Source: an uncultured Rhizobiaceae bacterium (GTDB lineage Bacteria; Pseudomonadota; Alphaproteobacteria; Rhizobiales; Rhizobiaceae). From it: a stretch of DNA of 64,000 bases. Below are positions 58,239 to 64,000 of the stretch, in pieces. The stretch lies in contig CAMYMG010000079.1 in assembly GCA_947259295.1 (NCBI GenBank), forward strand, positions 1 to 64,000, in the 5' to 3' direction. Under the pieces are notes generated by a model. It did not search any database, had not been told where the DNA came from, and saw nothing but the letters and a program-made list of their open reading frames with translations. Numbering within the stretch: the stretch's first letter is position 1; every line of letters starts with the position of its first letter. The position numbers and the translations under genes were made by a program.

Positions 58239-59801
58239 TCACTTGATCAGGGTGATTGTCTCAGCGAGATAGCGCGCGATGGCGGGGCTATCGATCGATC
58301 CACCACAGAGCCCGACATGCCCGTCGGGCCGCACGAGGTAGAATGACGGGTTCGGAATGCCGACCCGCTTGCACTCCGCCTCGTTCGGCTGGGTTTCAGG
58401 CACCGGCCACGTTCTGACGAGGTCTCCATACCCGATGTCATCTGGCGACGGAGCGGCCTGACCGAAGGCCAGCAGGTTGATATGCCGGTCTTGGAGGACT
58501 GCAAACATGTCTTCGACCGGCCCATCCGCCTGCAGCTGGAGATGCAGCCAGGGAAAGCGGTCACCCGCTCGCGGCCCGCCAGGCAGCCTGCCAAGAGATC
58601 GCGACAGCGAGCTCCTTTCGTAGTTGATCGCAGTCTGCGAAACGGCGCGGAAGGCAATCTTCTGAACGCGCTCGAAAGTCATGGCGAACGCTGCGATCCG
58701 CGCGAGCAGCTTTCGGCGGAGCAGGCTGGCCAGCCAACTGTCGGAGACCACGAGCTTGAACCCTCGGTCGGTCGTGGCGAGGAGCTTGCGGGCGACCGGC
58801 AGGCGCTCCTCGTTGTATGTCTCCAGCAATTGCGGTCGCGCCTTGCCCTGCGTCACCAGCGCCAGTTTCCAGGCGAGGTTGTAGGCGTCCTGCAGTCCCG
58901 TGTTCATGCCCTGCGCGCCGGCCGGACTGTGGATATGCGCGGCGTCGCCGAGAACGAAGGCGCGGCCCTCCTGGAAGCGCTCGGCGGCGCGGTGATGGAT
59001 GCGGTAGGTCGAAAACCAGCTGCAGTTGCCGATCGAAAGGTCCGACCCGGCTTCGCTGCGCAGAGACGGCAGCACCGCGTCGAGCGTCAGGTCTTTCTGC
59101 GCCCTCAGTTCCTCCGGCACGATGCCGACGATGCGCCAATGATCCTTGTCGCGCATCGGAAAGAGCAGGTGGAACCCGCGGCGCCACAGATAGACATTGA
59201 CCTGGCCCGGCACCATGGTTCCCGTCATCGCCACGTCGGCGACGAAGAAGACGTGCTCATAGGCCTCGCCCGGGAAACCGATGCCCGATCCCTTGCGCAC
59301 GGCGCTGTGGGCGCCGTCACACCCGGCGATGAAAGCGCTGGCCGTCTCCTGCTCGCTGCCGTCAGGCAATCTGAGCATCGCGGCCACGCCTTCGGCATTC
59401 TGCTCGAAGTCGAGCAGTTCGGTGTTCCACTCGACGGCGATGCCGAGTTCGTCGAGCTTTTCGCCCATGATCCGTTCATTGTCGTCCTGGCCAAGAACCA
59501 GAATATAGGGGTAGGGCGTGATGCTGCTTCCAGCATCGCCAAGCGGGACATGCGCCATCCGTCGTCCCTGCGCCCAGAGTGTTGCGCCGTTGCCTTTCGT
59601 GCCGAGCTCGAGCGCGCGTTCTACGATGCCGAGCTGCGAATAGATTTCCAGCGTTCGCGCCTGGACACCCAATGCCCGGGATTGCATGGCCGGGCCGGCA
59701 TGGCGATCGATGATCCGGATCGAGACGCCGCGCCGCGCCAGCTGATTGGCCAGCATCAGGCCGGTCGGTCCCGCCCCGACGATCAGAACGTCCGTTGCCA
59801 T
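58239..59801 (-). CDS. FAD-dependent aromatic hydroxylase (PheA/TfdB family)
   Basis: The 520-residue class A flavoprotein monooxygenase has an N-terminal FAD fold [18 protein letters not shown], the mid motif [14 protein letters not shown], the ribityl-binding motif [15 protein letters not shown], and the longer C-terminal thioredoxin-like domain (about 400-520) typical of phenol hydroxylases and MhpA-like enzymes. ATG 59801 follows TGGAG about 12 bases upstream; the open frame beyond it is antisense to the next gene. It diverges from the MttB-like gene by 198 bp. Substrate unknown, probably an aromatic or polyketide-like compound. Confidence 0.88.
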   Translation of the reverse strand: MATDVLIVGAGPTGLMLANQLARRGVSIRIIDRHAGPAMQSRALGVQARTLEIYSQLGIVERALELGTKGNGATLWAQGRRMAHVPLGDAGSSITPYPYILVLGQDDNERIMGEKLDELGIAVEWNTELLDFEQNAEGVAAMLRLPDGSEQETASAFIAGCDGAHSAVRKGSGIGFPGEAYEHVFFVADVAMTGTMVPGQVNVYLWRRGFHLLFPMRDKDHWRIVGIVPEELRAQKDLTLDAVLPSLRSEAGSDLSIGNCSWFSTYRIHHRAAERFQEGRAFVLGDAAHIHSPAGAQGMNTGLQDAYNLAWKLALVTQGKARPQLLETYNEERLPVARKLLATTDRGFKLVVSDSWLASLLRRKLLARIAAFAMTFERVQKIAFRAVSQTAINYERSSLSRSLGRLPGGPRAGDRFPWLHLQLQADGPVEDMFAVLQDRHINLLAFGQAAPSPDDIGYGDLVRTWPVPETQPNEAECKRVGIPNPSFYLVRPDGHVGLCGGSIDSPAIARYLAETITLIK

Positions 59802-59999
59802 TGCGGCGTTGCTCCAGTCACCACGCCTTCGAAATATCACGTTTCGCGGATGCTCGCACCGAGAAGCAAATCGGCACAGATTGCATCTTTGTGGGCGCCG
59901 CGCGCGTCGTAGAATGGGTAGCCACCGGCGCGAAAACGGGATCGGCAGGCCACGTCTTCGTCTAGGGTTTTGACGATGCCGGGCGAGGGAGGACCTGCG

Positions 60000-61568
60000 A
60001 TGGCGGTTGTTTCGGTCGACAAGGCCCCGGAAACGGGCAGGCGTCGCGAACGCTCGGGTGGCCGCGAGGCGAGGCGGGAACTGCGTTCGCACGGCTCGGA
60101 TGGCCTTGGCCGGCCCTATATCGTCCGCAACATCCCGACCTACGACATCCTCTCTGAAGAAAATCTCCTCAGGATCGAGGCGACGGCCGATCGCATTCTG
60201 GCCGAGATCGGCATCGAGTTCCGCGACGATCCGGTGGCGCTCGACCACTGGAAGCGTGCCGGCGCGACGGTTGACGGCGTGCTCGTCAAGTTCGAACCCG
60301 GCATGCTGCGCGAAGTCCTCAAGACCGCGCCGGCGAGTTTCACACAGCACGCGCGCAATCCCGCTGCCTCGGTCGAGATCGGCGGAAAAAGCGTCGTGTT
60401 CTCGCCGGCCTATGGCTCGCCCTTCGTCATGGATATCGACAAGGGCCGCCGCTACGGCACGATCGAGGATTTCCGCAACTTCGTGAAGCTGGCGCAGTCG
60501 TCGCCCTGGCTGCACCATTCAGGCGGGACCATCTGTGAGCCGGTCGATATCCCGGTCAACAAGCGCCATCTCGACATGGTCTACAGCCATATCAAATATT
60601 CCGATCGTGGCTTCATGGGCTCGGTGACGGCCGAAAGCCGAGCCGAGGACTCGATCGACATGGCGCGCATCGTGTTCGGCGAGACATTCACCGACGCGAA
60701 CTGCGTCATCCTCGGCAACGTGAACGTGAATTCGCCGCTGGTCTGGGATGCCACGATGACGACGGCGCTGCGGGCCTATGCCCGTGCCAACCAGGCCGCG
60801 GTCGTGGTGCCGTTCATTCTGGGCGGGGCGATGGGGCCGGTGACAAACGCCGGCGCGATTGCGCAGTCGCTTGCCGAAACCATGGCGGGCTGCGCGCTTA
60901 CCCAGCTTGAACGCCCCGGCGCCCCGGTGATCTTCGGCAATTTCCTGTCGTCGATGTCGCTGAGGTCAGGGTCGCCGACCTTCGGAACTCCCGAGCCCGC
61001 CATCGGCTCGATGGTGATCGGCCAATTGGCGCGCCGGCTGAACCTGCCGCTCAGATGCTCCGGCAACTTCACCACCGCGAAGCTGCCGGATGCCCATGCG
61101 ATGAACGAGGGAACCATGTCGATGCTGGCGGCCGTTCACTGCGGCGCCAATTTCATCCTGCATTCGGCTGGCTTTCTCGATGGCCTGCTGTCGATGTCCT
61201 ACGAGAAGTTCGTCATGGATGCCGATTTCTGCGGCGCGCTCCATTCCTACCTGGATGGCGTCAAGATCGATGACAACGAGCTGGCGCTCGAAGCCTTTCG
61301 GGAGGTCGGCCCGGGAAGCCACTTCTTCGGTTGCGCGCACACGATGCAAAACTACGAGACCGCGTTCTGGGATTCCGAGATCGCCGACAACGAGCCTTAT
61401 GAAAAATGGCAGGATGCCGGCTCGGAAGATGCCGCGCTGCGCGCCAACCGCCGTTGGAAAAAGGCGCTGGCCGAGTATGTCGCGCCGCCCCTGGACGAGG
61501 GAATCGACGAAGCGCTGCAGGATTTCATTGCGCGAAAAAAGGCGTCGATGGATGATGCGTGGTATTGA
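60000..61568 (+). CDS. Non-pyrrolysine MttB-family (trimethylamine methyltransferase-like) enzyme
   Basis: The 522-residue protein belongs to the MttB superfamily (PF06253), TIM-barrel methyltransferases that demethylate quaternary or tertiary amines onto a corrinoid protein. The frame has no amber codon, so it lacks the pyrrolysine of archaeal MttB and joins the group that includes the glycine betaine methyltransferase MtgB. Landmarks are ILGNVNVNSPLVWD, GGAMGPVTNAGAIAQSLAE, and HSAGFLDGLLSMSYEKFV. ATG 60000 has GGGAGG seven bases upstream. No corrinoid protein or reductive activase is in view. It is followed by a small exported protein and a TMADH-like flavoprotein. Confidence 0.88.
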   Translation: MAVVSVDKAPETGRRRERSGGREARRELRSHGSDGLGRPYIVRNIPTYDILSEENLLRIEATADRILAEIGIEFRDDPVALDHWKRAGATVDGVLVKFEPGMLREVLKTAPASFTQHARNPAASVEIGGKSVVFSPAYGSPFVMDIDKGRRYGTIEDFRNFVKLAQSSPWLHHSGGTICEPVDIPVNKRHLDMVYSHIKYSDRGFMGSVTAESRAEDSIDMARIVFGETFTDANCVILGNVNVNSPLVWDATMTTALRAYARANQAAVVVPFILGGAMGPVTNAGAIAQSLAETMAGCALTQLERPGAPVIFGNFLSSMSLRSGSPTFGTPEPAIGSMVIGQLARRLNLPLRCSGNFTTAKLPDAHAMNEGTMSMLAAVHCGANFILHSAGFLDGLLSMSYEKFVMDADFCGALHSYLDGVKIDDNELALEAFREVGPGSHFFGCAHTMQNYETAFWDSEIADNEPYEKWQDAGSEDAALRANRRWKKALAEYVAPPLDEGIDEALQDFIARKKASMDDAWY

Positions 61569-61592
61569 GGCTCAGCCGTTTCGGAGGAAGCG

Positions 61593-62033
61593 ATGATCGC
61601 ATTTGTGCTCGTGCCGGTGATAGTTGCGGCAACCGTTGCCGCCGCACGCGCAGGCGAACCCAGCGAGGCGGTGCGGCCGTTCTACCTGCAACCCGGGCTG
61701 GAACTCGAAGCCTCGGCGCGCGACCGCTTCATCGATCCGGCACGGAAAATCCTGAACCTGAACGACGAAATCCGGCAGGGCGGGGACGAGGGTTGCCTCG
61801 ATCCGTCGTTGCCCTTCAACGATTCGGACTACGACCCGGCAGTCGTCGCCGAGACCCTTTCCCTCAAGGAACTGGAAGCAGGGGACGAGGCGACGGTGCT
61901 TGCGACCTTCATGGCTTCGGGCAATGCCCAGACCGTGCAATGGCGACTGAAGAAACTCGATGGTGCCTGGAAGATCTTCGACATCGTGTCGCTGACCAAG
62001 GATTGGGCATTGAGCCGTTTCCAGTGCGAATAG
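61593..62033 (+). CDS. Small exported protein, DUF3828-like
   Basis: The 146-residue protein has a signal peptide (IAFVLVPVIVAATVAAARAG, cut near 20). The mature part has a helical start (AVRPFYLQPG) and a beta-rich end (VQWRLKKLDGAWKIFDIV) resembling DUF3828/YbjP-like NTF2-type periplasmic proteins. Two Cys (in GCLDP and the penultimate residue) could pair. It sits between the MttB-like and flavoprotein genes on the same strand, 24 bp and 39 bp apart, so it is likely cotranscribed. No function is known. Confidence 0.6.
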   Translation: MIAFVLVPVIVAATVAAARAGEPSEAVRPFYLQPGLELEASARDRFIDPARKILNLNDEIRQGGDEGCLDPSLPFNDSDYDPAVVAETLSLKELEAGDEATVLATFMASGNAQTVQWRLKKLDGAWKIFDIVSLTKDWALSRFQCE

Positions 62034-62072
62034 CCTGCAGCAGCCGGTATTCTTCGGCATCCGGGGTGCTTC

Positions 62073-64000
62073 TTGACCGGTAGCGACCCGCTCCTCCAGC
62101 CGTACCAGCTGAAGTACCTGACACTGAAAAACCGTGTCATGTCGACCAGCCACGAGCCGGCCTATTCCGAGGACGGCATGCCGAAGGAACGCTACCGGCT
62201 TTACCATGCGGAGAAAGCCAAGGGCGGGCTGGCGCTGACCATGACGGCGGGCTCCGCGATCGTCGGCCGCGACAGTCCGGCGGCTTTCGGCAATTTGCAC
62301 GCCTATCGCGACGAGATCGTCCCCTGGATGAAGGAACTCGCCGACGCCTGCCACGAGCATGGCTGCGCGGTGATGATCCAGCTGACGCATCTTGGCCGCC
62401 GTACCGGATGGAACAAGGCGGACTGGCTGCCCGTGCTCAGCGCTTCGCCGGTACGGGAACCGGCGCACCGGTCCTTTCCCAAGACTGCCGAGGACTGGGA
62501 CATCGAGCGCATCGTGGCCGACTATGCGAGTGCGGCGCAGCGCATGCAGGCCGCCGGCCTCGACGGCATCGAGTTCGAGGCCTACGGCCACCTGATGGAC
62601 GGCTTCTGGTCGCCGGCGACCAATTTTCGCGACGACGAGTATGGCGGTTCGCTCGACAATCGCATGCGCTTCACCTGGCGGGTCATCGATGCCGTTCGCG
62701 CGGCGGTCGGTGAGGAATTCATCGTCGGCATCCGCATGGTCGCCGACGAGGATTTTTCGGCCGGCCTGTCGAAGGCCGAGGGTGTGGAGATAGCGAAACG
62801 GCTGGCGGATTCCGGCAAGTTCGACTTCCTGAACATCATTCGCGGTTCCATCGAGACGGATGCCGCGCTGACCAAGGTCATCCCGATTGCGGGCATGCCG
62901 TCTTCGCCGCATCTCGATTTCGCCGGCGAGGTCAGGGCCGCTACGAAGTTCCCCGTCTTTCACGCCGCGCGCATCGCCGATGTCGCGACCGCCAGGCACG
63001 CCATCGCGTCCGGCAAGCTGGACATGGTCGGCATGACGCGCGCGCATCTCGCCGATCCGCATATCGTCAGCAAGGTGATGAAGGGCCACGAGGAGCGGAT
63101 CCGCCCCTGTGTCGGGGCGACCTACTGTCTCGACCGGATCTACGAGGGCGGCGAAGCGCTCTGCATCCACAATGCGGCGACCGGACGCGAGGCCAGCATC
63201 CCGCACAAGATCACGCCGACAACGGGTCCGCGCCGGCATGTCGTTGTCATCGGCGCGGGGGCGGCCGGGCTCGAGGCGGCGAGGGTCGCAGCCGAACGGG
63301 GGCACAGGGTGACCGTCCTCGAAGCGTCCGCTGAGGCCGGCGGGCAGGTGAGGCTGGCAGCACAGAACCCGCGCCGCCGCGACCTGGTCGGCATCATCGA
63401 CTGGCGGCTTTCGGAACTGTCGCGGCTCGGCGTCGATGTGCGCTACAATCTCTGGGCCGAAAGCGGCGACGTGCTCGCGCTTGAACCGGACGTCGTCATC
63501 GTCGCGACCGGCGGAGTGCCGCAAAATCCGCCTTTGGCGGCCGGCGAGGACCTGGTCACCTCAAGCTGGGACATCATCGCCGGGGCGGTCAAGCCGGCCG
63601 AAAACGTGCTTCTCTACGACGACAATGGCGGTCATCAGGGCATGACGGCGGCGGAACTCATCGCCATCACCGGTGCAACGCTGGAGCTGATTTCGCCGGA
63701 GCGATTCTTTGCTCCGGAAATGGGCGGCATGAACCACGTGCCCTACATGCGCGTCTTCCATGAGAAGGGCGTCCGCATAACCATCAACACGCGGCTCAGC
63801 GCAGTTCGGCGCGAGGGCAATCAGCTGGTGGCGACGCTGTCCTCCGATTTCTCGGCAGGCTGGAGCGAGGAAAGGCGGGTCGATCAGATCGTCGTGGAGC
63901 ATGGTACGCTGCCGCTCGACGACCTCTATCTGGCGCTGAAGCCGCTGTCGAAGAATGGCGGCGCTCTGGACTACGAGCGCCTCATCGAAGGTGGCGCGAT
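62073..64000 (+). CDS. TMADH/dimethylglycine-demethylase-like flavin oxidoreductase (partial)
   Basis: The visible 642 residues contain an old-yellow-enzyme TIM barrel (LQPYQLKYLTLKNRVMSTSH start; IQLTHLGRR), an iron-sulfur-type Cys motif, and a C-terminal dinucleotide fold (VVVIGAGAAGLEAARVAAERG). This is the architecture of trimethylamine dehydrogenase, DgcA-type dimethylglycine demethylases and 2,4-dienoyl-CoA reductases. The Cys motif reads CVGATYCLDRI with a further Cys in ALCIHN: three Cys, not the usual four. The start is TTG 62073, with GGGG upstream. The gene runs off the right edge, probably by about 40 residues. With the MttB-like enzyme it suggests N-demethylation. Confidence 0.85.
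   Translation, partial: MTGSDPLLQPYQLKYLTLKNRVMSTSHEPAYSEDGMPKERYRLYHAEKAKGGLALTMTAGSAIVGRDSPAAFGNLHAYRDEIVPWMKELADACHEHGCAVMIQLTHLGRRTGWNKADWLPVLSASPVREPAHRSFPKTAEDWDIERIVADYASAAQRMQAAGLDGIEFEAYGHLMDGFWSPATNFRDDEYGGSLDNRMRFTWRVIDAVRAAVGEEFIVGIRMVADEDFSAGLSKAEGVEIAKRLADSGKFDFLNIIRGSIETDAALTKVIPIAGMPSSPHLDFAGEVRAATKFPVFHAARIADVATARHAIASGKLDMVGMTRAHLADPHIVSKVMKGHEERIRPCVGATYCLDRIYEGGEALCIHNAATGREASIPHKITPTTGPRRHVVVIGAGAAGLEAARVAAERGHRVTVLEASAEAGGQVRLAAQNPRRRDLVGIIDWRLSELSRLGVDVRYNLWAESGDVLALEPDVVIVATGGVPQNPPLAAGEDLVTSSWDIIAGAVKPAENVLLYDDNGGHQGMTAAELIAITGATLELISPERFFAPEMGGMNHVPYMRVFHEKGVRITINTRLSAVRREGNQLVATLSSDFSAGWSEERRVDQIVVEHGTLPLDDLYLALKPLSKNGGALDYERLIEGGA

Noticed and set aside
60000..61568. 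Pyrrolysine-containing MttB
   Set aside because: No in-frame amber codon occurs within the gene, and no pyrrolysine genes are visible.
61572..63524. 650-codon minus-strand frame at the right end
   Set aside because: Antisense to the small exported protein and the flavoprotein, whose motifs are clear; no ribosome site or family features.

Overview
The window reads as chromosomal DNA of a GC-rich alphaproteobacterium of the order Hyphomicrobiales, most like Mesorhizobium or Aminobacter (Phyllobacteriaceae). Signs are the complete general amino-acid transporter aapJQMP beside metC, an HdaA-type DnaA regulator, an Omp25-like barrel, a DUF768 protein (a family I associate with Mesorhizobium), CIRCE-controlled groESL and the pmbA-DUF4170-DUF374-waaA-lpxK lipid A cluster. 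Gene density is high, ATGA-type overlaps are common, and both ends cut through genes (a histidine phosphatase on the left, a flavin oxidoreductase on the right).

Layout. 1-4.5 kb: purM-purN on the minus strand, diverging from a CDP-alcohol phosphatidyltransferase, an AI-2E family permease and hdaA. 4.6-7.5 kb: tRNA-Pro(TGG), an NDUFS4-like complex I protein and tRNA-Arg(TCT). The tRNA-Arg carries a roughly 2.06 kb remnant integrative element bounded by a 23-bp direct repeat. The remnant holds a wrecked tyrosine integrase, a small membrane-protein remnant and an intact Omp25-like outer-membrane protein. 7.5-16 kb: DUF768 protein, metC, the aap operon, a DUF2459 protein, an FAD monooxygenase and an NDUFS6-like zinc-finger protein. 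16-24.7 kb: ppk-ppx, DoxX, fumC, CsbD, a patatin lipoprotein and a TSUP permease.

24.8-30.5 kb: groES-groEL with CIRCE, then a MarR-EmrA-EmrB drug-efflux operon followed by the stub of an ABC-F ATPase. 30.5-36 kb: two tandem TadG-like proteins with von Willebrand A domains and a membrane protein with a degenerate EAL domain. 36-46 kb: HAD phosphatase, ribF, a MipA/OmpV protein, ileS, a lipoprotein, tadA, an rluB-type pseudouridine synthase with very long basic tails, and rsmD. 46-50 kb: an active/inactive M16 peptidase pair overlapping a patatin, and a VOC protein. 50-58 kb: pmbA, an inositol-phosphatase family enzyme, DUF4170, a DUF374 acyltransferase, waaA, lpxK, DUF2093 and mutL. 58-64 kb: an FAD hydroxylase divergent from a non-pyrrolysine MttB-family methyltransferase, a small exported protein, and a TMADH/dimethylglycine-demethylase-like flavoprotein; the last three look like a quaternary-amine demethylation cluster.

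Most of the window is ordinary housekeeping. The parts that look least explained are the tRNA-Arg mini-island, the tandem vWA proteins with their degenerate EAL neighbour, and the MttB/flavoprotein cluster. None can be called a new system from sequence alone.
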